DNA from: Typhlomys cinereus
Lineage: Eukaryota; Chordata; Mammalia; Rodentia; Platacanthomyidae
NCBI GenBank assembly: GCA_023101885.1
Contig: JALPQD010000089.1
Span: 5,007,087-5,071,086 of the forward strand
DNA: 64,000 nucleotides
Direction: 5' to 3'
In this document: positions 22,901-34,829 of the stretch, in pieces
Layout of the letters: each line of letters opens with the position of its first letter
How positions within the stretch are numbered: the first letter of the stretch is position 1
The notes under the pieces: generated by a model
The model's database searches: none
What the model saw: the letters and a program-made list of their open reading frames with translations, nothing else
Told to the model about the DNA's origin: nothing
Position numbers and translations under genes: made by a program

Positions 22901-23712
22901 TTTCTTTTTTAATTTCTTCCTGAATCCAGTTCTCATTCAGCATCATAGTGTTAAGTTTCCAAGAGTTAGTGTATTTTCTGTCTTTTGTTGTGTTGTGAAT
23001 GTCCAGCTTTAGGCCGTGGTGGTCTGATAGGGCACAGGCTAGAATTTCAACTTTCCTGTATGTGTGGAGATTCGTTTTGTGGCCCAATATGTGATCTATT
23101 TTGAGAAAGTTCTGTGTGCTGCTGAGAAAAATGTGTATTCTTTGGTACGTAGATGAAAAGTTCGATAGAGATCTGTAAGGCCCATTTCTTTAAGTGTTTG
23201 ATTAAGTTCCAAAGTGTCCCTGTTAATCTTTTGACATGTTGATCTATCCCATGTGGAGAGGGCAGTGTTGAAATCCCAAGAATTATCGTTTGGGGGTGGA
23301 TTTCTCCCTTTAGACGCTGTAGGATTTTCTTAATGAATGTGGAGGGCCCCGTATTGAGTGCATAAATGTTTAGTATTGTAAAGTCTTCCTGGTGAATTGT
23401 ACCTGTGACTAAAATGTAATATCCATCTGTGTCTCTTATGATTTTTTTGGGTTTGAAGTCCACGTTGTCCGACAGCATAATGGCTACCCCTGCCTGTTTC
23501 CTAGTTCCATTAGCTTGCAGAATTTTGAACCAGCCTTTCATTTTTAGGTTGTGCCTATCTTTTGTGGTGAGATGAGTTTCCTGAAGGCAGCAGATTGATG
23601 GGTTGTGATTTTTAATCCAAGTTTGTAATCTGTGTCTCTTAATCGGTGAGTTAGGCCCATTGACATTTAATGTTATAATGGAGAAATTCTTTTTAATTCT
23701 GGATATTATTTA
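19957..23712 (-). pseudogene. LINE-1 ORF2p (endonuclease / reverse transcriptase), broken
   Basis: ORF2 encodes the L1 endonuclease and reverse transcriptase for target-primed insertion. At the 5' end the endonuclease block NVNGPNSPIKRHRLQTW and then QETHL are readable, with the catalytic Asn and Glu of the family; I found no in-frame ATG just upstream. A 410-codon stretch (20891-22123) holds the reverse transcriptase: [13 protein letters not shown] (catalytic Asp), [17 protein letters not shown], and [10 protein letters not shown] (catalytic Asp pair). The C-terminal parts follow at 20282-20875 and 19957-20280 and end MYSLIGGS. Lesions include a TAA within the YRPISLMN block near 22146, frame changes near 20885 and 20281, and several between 22150 and 23050. 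The product would be truncated and inactive. Family assignment is certain. Confidence 0.93.
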
Positions 23713-23763
23713 TGTTTAGTGGATTTTGTAAACTTATTGTTTTACATTTATATTTTTGTGGTA

Positions 23764-24750
23764 TTATACTTCCCTTCTGTCCTCCTGGATATGCTTGTTC
23801 TTTTCTTCAAGTTTGCGTATCATTTCTAGCATGTTTTGAAGGCCTGGTTTGGTAGACATGTATCCCTTCAAGTTGTCTTTGTGCTGGAAATTTTTTCTTT
23901 CTCCCTCAATCATGACTGATAGTTTTGCAGGGTAAATCAGCCTGGGTTGACATTTTTGCTCATTTAATACTTGAATTATGTCTCTTCAAGCTCTTCTTGC
24001 TTTTACTGTTTCCATTGAGAAGTCATTTGTTATTTTAATAGGTTTATCTTTAAAAGTGACTTGCTTTTTTTCTCTTGAAGCTCTCAGCACCTTTTCTTTG
24101 TCTTGAATGTGGAGTGTTTTGACTATTATTTGCCGTGGCAATTTTCTATTTTGGTCATATCTGTTTGGAGTGTGAAATGCCTCTTGTATTTGGATGGGTC
24201 TCTCATTCTTCAGTTGAGGGAAGTTTTCATTTTGATAATTTGAAAAATTTCCTCAGATGTGGTATTTTGAGATTCTTGCTCTAGTATTCCATGAATACGC
24301 ATGTTAGGCTTCTTCAGGGTGTCCCATATCTTTTGAATGTTCCTCTCAAGTATCTTTTTGGCTTTAACAATCTCTTCCATTGAGCTGGTTAATTCTCCCA
24401 CTTTGTCTTCAAGATCTGAAATTCTATTTTCTGTTTTGTTAGTTCTGCTGATAAGACTCTCTATTGAGCTTTGGGTTGAAGATAGCTTGTCTTTTAGTTC
24501 AGTTTTAAACTCTGCTTGAGTCTGTTTTATCTAATCTAGTGCCTATTTTTGTTTCTTGAACTGTTTTTCTCAACTCCTCCAAATGCCTGTTGTGTTCCTG
24601 TTCAAAGTGGTTGATTCTGTTGTTTAACTCCTCTTGGATTTCCTCTTTCATAGTATTAATCATGGTAATGATCATACTTTGAAAGTCGTTGTCTTGGGTC
24701 TGGCTTTCTTGGCTGTTTTCTGTGAATTTGTTCCCATTGGAATCCATCAT
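23764..24750 (-). pseudogene. LINE-1 ORF1p (RNA-binding chaperone), broken
   Basis: The start is the ATG pair at 24750 (MMDSNGNKFTENSQ). A Glu/Gln/Lys-rich coiled-coil region comes first (EEIQEELNNRINHFEQEH and onward), then the RNA-recognition block with KPNMRIHGI, the ORF1p counterpart of the usual RPNLRIIGI, and a basic C-terminal part ending EDRREV at a stop at 23764-23766. A frame change near 24520 ends the first frame after 81 codons, and others follow near 24210. Usual L1 ORF1p is a trimeric, nucleic-acid-binding protein of the L1 particle. This copy cannot make it. The spacing to ORF2 (about 50 bases) is normal. Confidence 0.88.
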
Positions 24751-25475
24751 TAAGGGGTTAATTCTTTCAGTGGGAGATTAGCCTTCTTGGGTTTTGTTTC
24801 TCATGGATCTGCACTTTGACTTGGGCATTGTTATTTTGTCTTCTAGGGCTTTTCAGTTTCTGTGTGTTTTTGACTGATTTAGTTGGGCAGTTATTACTAG
24901 TGCTTGCGTTGGGGTTGGGTACGTTTGTCTTTTATTATTGTTATTTCCTAGTTGAGGCTGTTAGGTTGTTAGTACATCAATTAAGTCAGGTTAAGTAGAC
25001 AAGGAGTGAATATTAGTATGATAGTGCACTTTTACGATGTAGTGTCTTGGTGATATGTGAGGGTGAGTGGTATGATCCCTGGAGTTGTGTTTTTGGGGTG
25101 GCTTTATGGAAAAGTTAATCTATAGTGATTAATATTAGAAAGGAACAGTAAGGTGAAAAAAAAGGACGTTTACTCATCTTTGGGCTGGATGTGAAGAATC
25201 TCTCCCATGTGATAGGATGATTGTAGAGGTTTACAGATGTATGGCCTTTGACCCTTATAACTTTGTTTGAGTGTTCTTTGGACTCTATTGAATTCTGAGT
25301 AGCAGTGTGTCTTCTGTAGACCACGTGCGTGGGTCCCCGGTGGGCCAGAGAGGCAGAAGGGCTGATTGATGTTGATGGCAGAATTCTTCACCCTGGACCT
25401 GGGACTTGGCTTAGTGTCCCACCCAAGCTCCAGGGCTGGAGGAAAGGGAGCACGTCCTATCCAGTTGGGCGGACA
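24751..25475 (-). promoter_or_regulatory. L1 5'UTR, non-monomer part
   Basis: The stretch between the tandem monomers and the ORF1 start. It has moderate GC in its upstream third (25320-25475) and becomes T-rich on the plus strand toward ORF1. It has no long frame of its own. It is expected to be the transcribed leader of the element. Confidence 0.75.
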
Positions 25476-25777
25476 GGCAGGTGGGAGGGAGAAAGGGGTC
25501 TGGGGCCTGGGACGTGGCCCAGGCCAAAACTGGATACACGGCGACCTGGGCGGGGCTGGGCAGGGACTCACCTGGGGTCCTGGCAGAGTGGGGAGTGGGC
25601 AGCGCGGTCAGGCGGACAAAGGCAGCGTGGGAGGGAGAAGGGGTCCCGGGGTCCTGGGCAGCCTGGGTGCCACAGGGCTGGGCGGGGCGGGGCGGGGCTG
25701 GGCAGGGACTTACCTGGGGGCCTGGTGGAGGGAGGAGCGGGCTGGGCTGTGGTGGGGGACAAAGGCAGTGCAGGAGT
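25476..25777 (-). promoter_or_regulatory. tandem GC-rich L1 promoter monomers (about 144 bp x 2, plus partial)
   Basis: Unit one is 25476-25620, unit two 25621-25763, and a partial third unit starts at 25764. Matching landmarks recur at a step of 142-145 bases: ggcag(g/c)gtgggagggagaa at 25476 and 25621, and gggcagggact(c/t)acctggg at 25558 and 25700. The block is strongly GC-rich with several GGGCGGGG Sp1-like sites (25680-25700). Rodent L1s typically start with tandem promoter monomers of about 200 bp; these are shorter and of a type I do not recognise. The frames found across it in all directions are GC artefacts. Confidence 0.85.
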
Positions 25778-25792
25778 ATCTTTCCCCATTTA
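25778..25792. repeat. target-site duplication, L1 5' side
   Basis: atctttccccattta, 14 of 15 identical to 18858-18872. Confidence 0.85.
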
Positions 25793-27609
25793 GATATGCA
25801 GCAAGTAACAATGAGAATCTGAGCTGACTGTAGCCTCATACCTGTGCTGTAGGGGGCTATTAATTCTGCAGGCTCCATTATCTGATCTCCATGCCTGTGT
25901 CCTGTGTGTTGTGAACATAGGAAATCATTTCCATTGTATGCATCATTGATTACTTTGTATAATTTCTAAAGAATTCAACTGCTGTTTCCCTAGAGACTTA
26001 TGAGATAAACTGTCCCCATACCTTTAATTTTTCCCTTGTGAAGGACTGGCCTTGCTTCAGCTCTGACGAGTTCCTTGATTGAAAGAGGAAGGCACCGATA
26101 CCCTCAGGGGTGTGCCAGGGAGGCTGGGAAGAAGGACTCTACCTTTTCAATCATGCCAAATAGAAACAGCTGGTCTCCCTTTGGCATTTTTCACTCCTGG
26201 ATTAATCTTACCAAGACGCACTTCCAGGACAATTGCCAAAAGCAGCCCCTTCCAGTGCAAAAGAAATGATTCTTTGAGAAGCCAGAACGATAAAGTGTAA
26301 AGCAGGGAGTGCAGCATTAAAAGACACCCTCTTCCTTGATTCACTAACAAGACTCAGAGAATATGCAAAAGATTCAGGAAAAGCCGCGGTCAGGCAGAAG
26401 TGCAGTAAGAAAAAAAACGCAGACACAGATTTCACCCTTTAAACCTCACATCGGAGGCTCAGAAAAATTCGGGAAGGTCCTTGCGCTTTTCTGCTTCAGA
26501 TAGACTGGGGGGGTGGGGGAGAGTAAGAAGGACCTGTTCATTTCATGGACTTTCAATGGTGAGGTCATCAGTTTCACCAAGTTCCCTGTCTTTCTTATGC
26601 GTACAGTTAGCAAGGGTGAAAATTGAAGATGAATTCTTCACATGAGTTACTGCCCATCAGCCCCCAGAACCAAAATAAAAGTTCTTAGAATAGAGGCGAA
26701 TCAAAGATAAGTAGTATTTTCTTACAGGATGACCCAGAGTGAACACCTTTGAGCTCAGGCAAAGACTTCACCTAATGCTTTTCTAAGTACTAAATCTATA
26801 GCTCCTGCCAAGCCAAACTTTCATTGCCACCTTGATCATGTTGAGAAATAATGTGGACATTCATGAGTGACAGCTTTGGACATGTCTCTGAGAGTGTTGC
26901 CAGTGATGTTTAGCTGGAAGGGACAATACACCTTGAACTTTGGCAGGACCTCCCCTAGATTGAGATCCTGAGTAATCTCCCTCAGGCTTTATTTAGAGCT
27001 TATCTTAAATAGTCATTCTTCACAGACAGACCAAGACCTTAGCCTTTAATTGTCTAAGCAGCACCTATATCTAGCTGGCACAAGGTGTATAGTGAGTGAA
27101 ATGTTTAAAAATTCTTAAACTCCTATGGCCCTAGAGTAGATTTACTATAATTGTTCCTGCAATATACATTGTGATTTTCTATGTGCATGTTTCATAAAAT
27201 TCATGATCATAAAGACCTTTTTATATAAACTTTTTACGTAGAAAGAAAAGCACTTGTTCCATGTTTTAATAGGCTGTTTACAAGAACATTCAGAGGATTA
27301 CTTAAAGCTAAAATAGATACTTAGTAATAAATGATATAAATACTTTGATTTTAAACAAGATGTTTAAAAGTTAGGATATAAATATAAATACACACACACA
27401 TAGACACATGTATATTCAGTTTTAAAAGCTTAATAAAATTCTTCATACCCAGAATGGGGTTAGTAGTATGAATAATTTGGCTAAATGGCTGTAAACATCA
27501 TATGTGATATGTATGTATGTAAGTATGTTTATTTGTGCATGCTTGCGTGAGCCCATGTTGGTTCGCTGTCTGTCTGTCTAACTGCCTGCCTGCTCTCCAT
27601 CTGTCTCCA
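25793..27609. other. unassigned
   Basis: No gene or clear repeat. Short frames near 26075-26435 overlap on both strands and have no recognised content. A G-run with gggggggtggggg lies at 26508-26518. The stretch 27370-27610 is rich in CA, GTAT and CTGT words. Confidence 0.5.
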
Positions 27610-27720
27610 GATCTTTTTTTCAAAGGGAAGTCTTATAGCCTATTTCATGATGCTTGCGCATGCCTCCAGGTTTCCTAAGGTAGAGATCCGCCTGGGACTA
27701 CAAGCAAGCAAAGTACTCAA
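27610..27720 (-). mobile_element. degenerate B1-like fragment (weak)
   Basis: ttttttcaaagggaagtctt followed by tagagatccgcctgggac recalls the reverse complement of a B1 body (gagacagggtct ... agagatccgcctgcc). Heavily diverged. Confidence 0.35.
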
Positions 27721-27859
27721 GTTGCTCTGCCTTCTATGTTGACTCTCTTGGTCTTGTCTGACTCAGCTCCTGTGTGCAAACCTCATCTCCCAAAGGCCCC
27801 AGTGAATAGGCTGAAATAATGAAAAGATAATCTAATAGAAATTAACATTAGTGATCAGT
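27721..27859. other. unassigned
   Basis: Nothing recognised. Confidence 0.4.
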
Positions 27860-28035
27860 AACAATGCTAGACATTTCACAAGAGCACCCAATCCTCCAGC
27901 TTACCCGTCCATGATAGTGTTATTAATAGTATTTCTTAGAGGGGAAAACAGCGGTCAGTGAGGTGAATCAATTGGTCTCCAATCTTATTGCTTTCAAACG
28001 ATGGAACCAGCAACTATTTTCATGATTATATCACT
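27860..28035 (-). mobile_element. MIR SINE fragment
   Basis: The plus-strand series cccaatcctccagcttaccc, tattaatagtatttcttaga, ggggaaaacagcggtcagtg, tgaatcaattggtct follows the MIR reverse complement (taatcctcacaacagcc ... attttacagatgaggaaact ... ttaagtaacttgcc). Ancient. Confidence 0.55.
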
Positions 28036-28129
28036 CCAAAGATTTTTCCTTGTTTCACCTGTAAAATAAGAAATAGAAATGCTGATTTTATTTTCATTTC
28101 TTTGTTTTCTTTGTATTTTTAAAATAACT

Positions 28130-28332
28130 TTGAAATATGACCTCATACATCCTTGAATTCACTTGCAGCTCAGGATGGCTTTGAACTTCTAATCATCCTG
28201 CCTCCATTTCCTGAGTATTAGGTTTATGGGGATGTCCTATCTTGTGCAGTTTATGCAGTAACAGAGACCAAACCCCAGGCCTCTTGTTTCCTAGACAAGC
28301 ACTCTACCAACTGAACTATATTCCCAGCCCAA
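28130..28332 (-). mobile_element. B1-like / ID composite SINE
   Basis: On the plus strand a B1-type stretch (cttgcagctcaggatggctt, cattcctgcctcc-like words, gagtattaggtttatgg) is followed by gaccaaaccccaggcctc and an ID/tRNA-like head acaagcactctaccaactga ending ttcccagccc. This is the reverse complement of a 7SL-derived plus tRNA-derived composite. Confidence 0.65.
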
Positions 28333-28455
28333 AACATTGGCAATTTTGGATTATGAATGACAAATCTTAGTCCACACTACAGTCGAAACTGTTCTGAAAA
28401 AAAATTAAGTACCCATTAAATGTCAAGTTATTTCAGGCACTAAATTTACCATTAG

Positions 28456-28473
28456 CAAATTAACATTCTTAAA
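28456..28473. repeat. target-site duplication (left) of a young SINE
   Basis: CAAATTAACATTCTTAAA, repeated exactly at 28760-28777 (18 bases; the first C may belong to the element). Confidence 0.9.
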
Positions 28474-28759
28474 TTTTTTATTTTTTATTTATTCAATTGC
28501 ACATGTGTGCGTGTGTGTGTGTATGTATGTGTGTGTGTGTATGTGTAGAACCACGGGCGAATTCGGAAACCACCATGGACTGCTTCCACCTCCTCCTTGT
28601 TTACTCTGCCCGGGGATTCACAGGCTCTGCCCTACTAGGACCAGAAGCAAGGGCTGCCCCCGCTCCCGCTTGGTGTCTATACGTGGGGTCTAGGATCTGG
28701 ACTCAGGACCTTCCGCATGCAAGGCAGAGGCTTAACTCCCGAGGCACTTCTCCAGCCCC
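28474..28759 (-). mobile_element. young tRNA-derived SINE, GC-rich body (lineage family)
   Basis: Minus-strand copy of the SINE best seen at 41101-41371. On the plus strand it shows an A/T-rich tail (ttttatttattcaatt), a GT-rich stretch (28505-28545), the body landmarks gaaccacgggcgaattcgg, accaccatgg, tttactctgcccggggattc and tctatacgtggggtctagga, then the tRNA-like head ending ttctccagccccc. A perfect 17-18 bp target duplication marks a recent insertion. The His-free Cys/Val-rich frames across it are artefacts of the GT tract and the SINE body. Confidence 0.93.
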
Positions 28760-28777
28760 CAAATTAACATTCTTAAA

Positions 28778-31700
28778 ACTGTCCCATTTTTCTTGGGGGA
28801 GAAGTGTTAACTTGTGGTGTTGATTTGCATATCCCTGCTCACTGATGACCACAGGCTTCTCTCATGAGCATTGTAGCCAGTTGTTTATCTCATAGGAAGT
28901 AATTCTTGTCCAAATCCTTTGCTCCTTTTACATTAGATCGTTCTCTTTTGTCATTAAATTTTAAGTGTGCTTCATGTATTCTGAACATGAGACCTCTCAG
29001 CTAGAAAATAACTTCATAATGTCTCTTCATTTTTAATATTTACCACCTGTGTGATCTCTCAAATATAACTTGTGACATTTTAATAGATTTGGGGGAAATA
29101 AGGATGATAAGTTCAATTTATTGGCTACAGATGAGGCAGTTCAGAATTAAGTCACAGGTGAATGATTCAATAGAACAAACCTATGTTCATATGACATAGT
29201 AATCTACTCGGTGGAGTCCCATAATTACCATGGTAATATTTGTCCTGAATTTAAGAAAACAGTGTGTCAATTTCCTTTTAATTTATGAGATAGACAATTC
29301 CCCATCATCGTAACCTATTTTACCCATGACTAGTTAATATTACAATTTCTTACCATCAATACGGTGAGAAGTTACTCTGTACTGGACATATGTGGCACAG
29401 GTGTTAACATGGATGAATTCATCTCCCCTGATAATGTAGCATTTTAATTTTAAGAACCACTGAGGCATGCAAATGCCTGCCTAGGCCCTTCTTCAGGGAT
29501 ACTCTTTAGTGACAATCTTCTATCTTCTCTAACTAGATGTGCATTTCTTAGTTCTGTGGCCTCAAAGTAATTGGAACTAGGGTAGTTGGTGAGTCCAAGG
29601 GTACAGCTGGGAAGCAGAAATAACTTCTGCTTTCTGCAGCACAGTGTGGTAATGATAATTATTACATTAAATTTTTTATTTCCAAATTGGTATCAAGAGG
29701 ATTCTGAATGTTACCAACACAAACAAATAATAAGTGTTTAAGATGATGGATATAGTCATTATTGTCATCTAATCATTGCAAATCTTATTCAAATATGCCA
29801 TATTTTATTCTATAAAATAGATAATTATTATGAATTTGAAAATAAATTCTATGGGATAATTGCACTATTTTCACACTATCAAACATTTAACTTTTATCTG
29901 AAGGAAATAAATATTATTTTCACAAGTTAATCTGAACTTTGTTGAGAAAGAAAGGATAAAAAATCTTGCTACTAACAAATTTGTAATCAATTGATTCTAC
30001 AAACATTTATTGTTCTCCCAGTATTTTCTAGGAGTAATGCTATGCTCTGAAAATTCAGAAGTGAAATAAGCATTCTATGCCTCTCAAAGCATCTCCATAA
30101 ATGCATATTACAGTATTGTGATTTTTTTCATTTCTTTCTAGTTTTCTTTATTGACAAATTTTGATCTTTGACTATTTCATATGTGCATGCAGCACATTCT
30201 GATTATTTTGCTAAAAACTTTTTTTATCTCCCTCACCTTTCCTGTCAGCCCTCTTTCCTTACAAACATCCTGACAGATTCATATCTTTTTTGTTTTGTTT
30301 TGTGTCCAACGGAATTAACTCGAGCCTTTTGTGTGGTTCTAGACTGGGGAGCTGTTCTTAGTACCCATTATATTCCTCCATGAGTATACAGCTAATACAT
30401 TTTATGCCACGTCCCCAAATCTATTAATTTCTATTGTTCATCAGTATTTTATAAGATCTTATGAGTTTCTCTTCTGTTCCTAGCTGATCACTGATCAAGA
30501 AGGACGGACCACTGCAGAATTAATGTCAGTAACTACCTCTGTTTTGGGATTCATGGTTAACATGTGATGTCATTTTTGGAGGATGGCATTTCACGTCCCT
30601 TTTTCCTGTCTTCTGGTTCTCACATTCTTTCTGACCCTTCTTTTGCAAAGATCCTTATACTTTCCTGTGAAAAAAAGAGATAAAATTCTTAAAATGGCTT
30701 CCATAAGTTAGAAACTGTTTCATGGATTGGCCAAGGCTCAAAAATAACTTGTAAATTTGCTAGGTAAATAAGCTTAGAATAGAGATGGATGATATTCTTG
30801 ACAAAGGGAAGATGGGCATGTAGAAAGATTCAAAGAATTATTGTTGCCAGAAGACATAGGAAAAGAAAATGGAGTTGAGTGATGAGACAGAACAGAAAAA
30901 CTCTAAGGTAATCAATACAAAGTCTGGTAAATCCATTTGCTAAAAGCTTGAAATACTTTCCCATTTTGATCTGATAATCTGGACAATGCATAATCTTTAT
31001 GCTTGCTAACCTGGGCCTGTACTTCTAAGTATTATGAAGAAGACAGACATGATCTTGGCTTTGAATCTGCATGTGTTTATTAAGACTTGATTTAGTTCTT
31101 TCTGTTATAACAAATGTTTGTTCCAATTTTCCATGAAACCAACATGGAATTAATGAAGCTGAGGTTCCTTTTGTTGATCAAATTCTTCTGATGCAAAAGT
31201 AAATGGGATCTTAAAACAGCTTTTGTAATAAGACTGTATAAACTATTATGGTGAGAATAAAAGAAGTTTTTAATCCTAATTTGACTCCTAGTCCCAATAG
31301 GAGATTAGTGGGCTCCAAGAAGTAATTCCCAACAAAAGGCTCTAATTAAACTCAGTGGGACACAAAACAAAACATCTTGAGTATGGAAGTATATCAAACT
31401 CTAGAAGAAAGCACAGACAACTCATAAAGCAGAGATAAGTAGATGTTCAAGGGCATAAATATCAGAGACTCATGCATTCATTGAAGTTACTGTGAAATAT
31501 TTACCTTTAATAGAAACCTAAGTGTTAGGGGGAGAGTTTGATGCTGCAGAATACAATTTTAAGGAGATACAAATAACGAAGACCATACAGAATATTGCAT
31601 TACTTCCTAGTTATACAAATGGGAAATAATCAAGGCAAGATGGAGTCCCATACTCAAGGTGACTCCAAAGTTGGTATCTAAATTTTACTTTTTCCTCTCA

Positions 31701-32805
31701 TGAGACAATCATAAGAACGGCACAGTGTCTGAATATGAACCTAACACACAGATCTGATTTTGAGTTTAAGTTACATTTATGCACAAGCAAAATTATTTCT
31801 GTTGGGAGTTAGACCTCACAGACTCTGTGACTAACGCAATGCTCATCCTTGAGAAAATAATGTCTGTATTGCAAGGCACTGAAGAATTGTCATCTGCATC
31901 CAGGATCAATAAAAATCATTGGTGTTGTTGTTAAATGAGATGCATCAGGTGTAATTGGTAATGTGCTAAGTGGTAAACTTTCTAATGCTCTAAAAAATAG
32001 AGTGCCCAGCACAGAAATAACTGAATGACTTTGCTATCTGCTCTGAGTCGAAGGTACCATTTTGAGATCAGTGGTAGTTAAAGGACATATATGAAGAAAA
32101 TACCATATCAACAAAAATCAAATGTGAAAATTTGCTTTCAATTTTGTAGGTTAGTGTCTAGCTCAATACAATCAGCAAATCTTGTCTGTCTCTTTAATCC
32201 AACTTTGAAAAGTTGATATTCCTACAGTTTAATCATCTCCAATATTAGTGCCAAAAGAAGTACATAGAATCAAATTCTCTTAAAGTTAATCATTAAAGGG
32301 GAAGTGAGCTATCCAAAATTATTAAATTAGAAGCTTTGAAAACCCTTTTCCCCAGACAACAACCAATTACATAATGTAAATTATTGTAAAATGATCATTC
32401 CATATTAGTAGATTTTGAACTAAATAAATTTAACATATATAAGAAAATTGACTGAAAAAATGTACATCGAAAATTCAGAACAGCAGAGGTTTGCTATATA
32501 ACATATACCTTTTACTTCCACATATTAAAAAGGAAAGGGCTACTGCTTCTGTCAAATTATAGTCTGGAGCTATGATTTTGCTCTGAGAGAGACACTATAT
32601 ACATTGTTCATTAACTTTGCTTCTTCTTATGAATTTCTATACTGGGTAGGCACAGCTAAGGGGACTGGGTCCTCCTTCTTCACCAAGACTGTGGTCACGA
32701 AGTGTGATTCTGCTATAAGTGGAGGAAGCCAAGGAAGCACTCTCTGCCTCTGCTTTTCTTCTCCCTTACTGAGCAACAGGCAAGGAAAGGCAAAGCAGCA
32801 TGCCT
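28778..32805. other. unassigned AT-rich DNA
   Basis: No gene. 29995-30075 (caaacatttattgttctcc) recalls an L2-type block. 29380-29450 has weak MIR/L2-like words. 32540-32805 is less AT-rich and adjoins the L1 insertion point; it may be part of an older element. Everything else is unrecognised. Confidence 0.45.
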
Positions 32806-32819
32806 AGAGAGTCCTGTTT
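32806..32819. repeat. target-site duplication, L1 5' side
   Basis: agagagtcctgttt matches agagagtactgttt at 35841-35854 in 13 of 14 bases. Confidence 0.85.
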
Positions 32820-32821
32820 CG

Positions 32822-34829
32822 TCTAAAATCCAAGACCACATGATACTCTCGATAGATGCAGAAAAAGCTTTTGACAAGATCTAACAGCCTTTTATGATCA
32901 AAACCCTAGCAGGCAGTTGGAATGGAAGGAACCTTTGTCAATATAATAAAAGCTGTATATAACAAGCCCACAGCAAGGATTATATTCAATAGGGAAAAAC
33001 TCGAAGCATTCCTGCTTCAATCAGGAACTAGACAAGGCTGTCCATTTTCACCATTTCTATTCAATATTGTACTTGAAGTCTTAGCTGAAGCCATAAGACA
33101 AGAAAGGGAGATAAAAGGGATTCAAATTGGCAAAGAAGAAGTCAATTTATCACTGTTTGCTGATGACATTATCTTATACCTGAGTGATCCCAAAAACTCC
33201 TCCAGGAAGCTCCTGGAACTAATACAGAAGTTCACTAGGGTGGCAGGATACAAAATAATGTACAAAAATCAGAGGCCTTCAAATATGCCCAGAATGAAAG
33301 AAGTGAAAAATCCCTGAGAGAAGCAATGCCATTTACTATAGCCCCTAAAAAAAGAAATACCTTGGTATAAACCTAACCAAGGGAGTAAGTGACCTTTATA
33401 ATGAAAACGAAAGACCTCCCATGTTTCTGGATTGGCAGAAACAATATCATAAAAGTGACCAACCTAACAAAGGCAATATACAGATTCAATGCTATACCAA
33501 TTTAAAATCCCAAAACAATTATTTAAAGAAGTTGACCAAACAATCTCAACGTTCATATGGAGGCACAAAAGACGCAGGATAGCAAAAACAATCCTGAATA
33601 ACAAAAGCACTGCTGTAGGTATCACCATAACTAACCTTAGTCTGTACTACAAATCTATAGTTATAAAAACAGCATGGTACTGGCTCCAAAATAGACACAC
33701 GATAAGGGTTGAAGACCCAGATATAAGCCCACACAACCACAGCCATTTGATCTTTGACACAGGGGGCTCAAAAAATCCAATGGAAAAAGAACAGCATCTT
33801 CAACAAATGATGCTGGCAAAACTGGATCTCCACATGCAGAAGATTAAAACTGGACCCGTACTTGTCACCATGTACAAAAATTAATTCCAAATGGATCAAG
33901 GACATCAATATAAGGCCAGAGACTATAAAAACCTTAGTTGAAAGGGTAGGAACTTCCTGGAAGCTGATTGGACTAGGCCAACAGTTCGTAATCGAAAATC
34001 CAATAGTGCAGTCAATACAACCAACACTCAACAGATGGGATCTTATGAAATTAAAGAGCTTCTGTTCAGATAAAGAGATTGTAACTCGAGCACATAGGCA
34101 ACCCACAGAATGGGAGAAAATCTTCATTAAACATATATCTGATAGAGCTCTATTATCCAGAGTGCACAAAGAACTTAGAAAACTAAACACCAAGGAAACA
34201 AATGGCCCAATTAAAAAATGGGCCTTGGAACTTAAAAGAAACTTTACCAAGGATGAAATTAAAATGTCTAACAAATATCTTAAAAAAAACTCCACATCCT
34301 TAGCCATCAGGGAAATGCAAATCAAAACCTCCCTGAGATATTGTCTCACCCTGGTCAGGATGGCAAAAATCCACAATACAAACAACCCCAAATGCTGGAG
34401 AGGATGTGGAGAGAGGGGAACTCTCCTACATTGCTGATGGGAATGCAGGCTCATACAACCACTCTGGCGAGCCCTCTGGTGATTCTTAAAGAAGTTAAAG
34501 ATTGAAATGCCATATGACCCAGCTATTCCACTTTTGGGAGTAACCCCCATAGAGCAAAAATTCACCTCGATAGCACAAGCATGACCATGTTCATAGCAAC
34601 ACTGTTTACAATAACAAAGTCATGGAATCAACTCAAATGTCCAACAGTTGATGAGTGGATAAGGAAAATGTGGTACATTTATACAATGGAGTACTACTCA
34701 GCCATCAAAAATGATGAATTAATGGAATTTTCTGAGAAATGGATGGAATTAAAAGCAATTACATTGAGTGAAGTATCTCAGACACAAAAAATTAAGCGCC
34801 GTATGTACTCCCTAATAGGTGGATCTTAG
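32822..34829 (+). pseudogene. LINE-1 ORF2p fragment (RT to C-terminus), broken
   Basis: The readable parts are 32922-33317 with [17 protein letters not shown] (palm motif) and [10 protein letters not shown] (catalytic Asp pair), 33489-33884, 33862-34437 with the INSKWIKD block, and 34581-34829 ending MYSLIGGS. The endonuclease is missing because of 5' truncation. Compared with the other L1, about 44 bases are deleted after 33402 (the sequence jumps from ataatgaaaac to gaaagacctccc), and a one-base-type shift near 33256 changes YKINVQK to YKIMYKN. Non-functional. Confidence 0.9.

Larger units (their letters stand above)
18873..25777 (-). mobile_element. full-length LINE-1, defective
   Basis: A complete L1 layout on the minus strand: GC-rich 5'UTR with tandem monomers (25476-25777), the rest of the 5'UTR (24751-25475), ORF1 (23764-24750), ORF2 (about 19957-23712), a 3'UTR with a G-rich tract (pyrimidine-rich on the plus strand at 18975-19060), and an A-rich end (T-rich plus strand at 18873-18935). 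A 15-bp target duplication with one mismatch flanks it. Its length of 6.9 kb fits a full-length rodent L1. Frameshifts and stops in both frames make it inactive. The well-preserved target duplication and long stretches of open ORF2 indicate a moderately recent insertion. Confidence 0.93.

Noticed and set aside
25329..25878. Long overlapping frames (113-155 codons) on both strands, rich in Gly, Pro, Arg and Trp
   Set aside because: They lie in the GC-rich tandem monomers of the L1 5'UTR, where stop codons are rare in every frame. No domain is visible.
28497..28823. 108-codon frame with a Cys/Val start that recurs in similar form at 41 kb and 48.7-49.4 kb
   Set aside because: The repeated protein-like string is the body of the tRNA-derived SINE read through; copies have no common start context and different ends.
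33768..34565. 265-codon minus-strand frame
   Set aside because: Antisense shadow of L1 ORF2; the matching antisense region of the other L1 carries similar broken strings.
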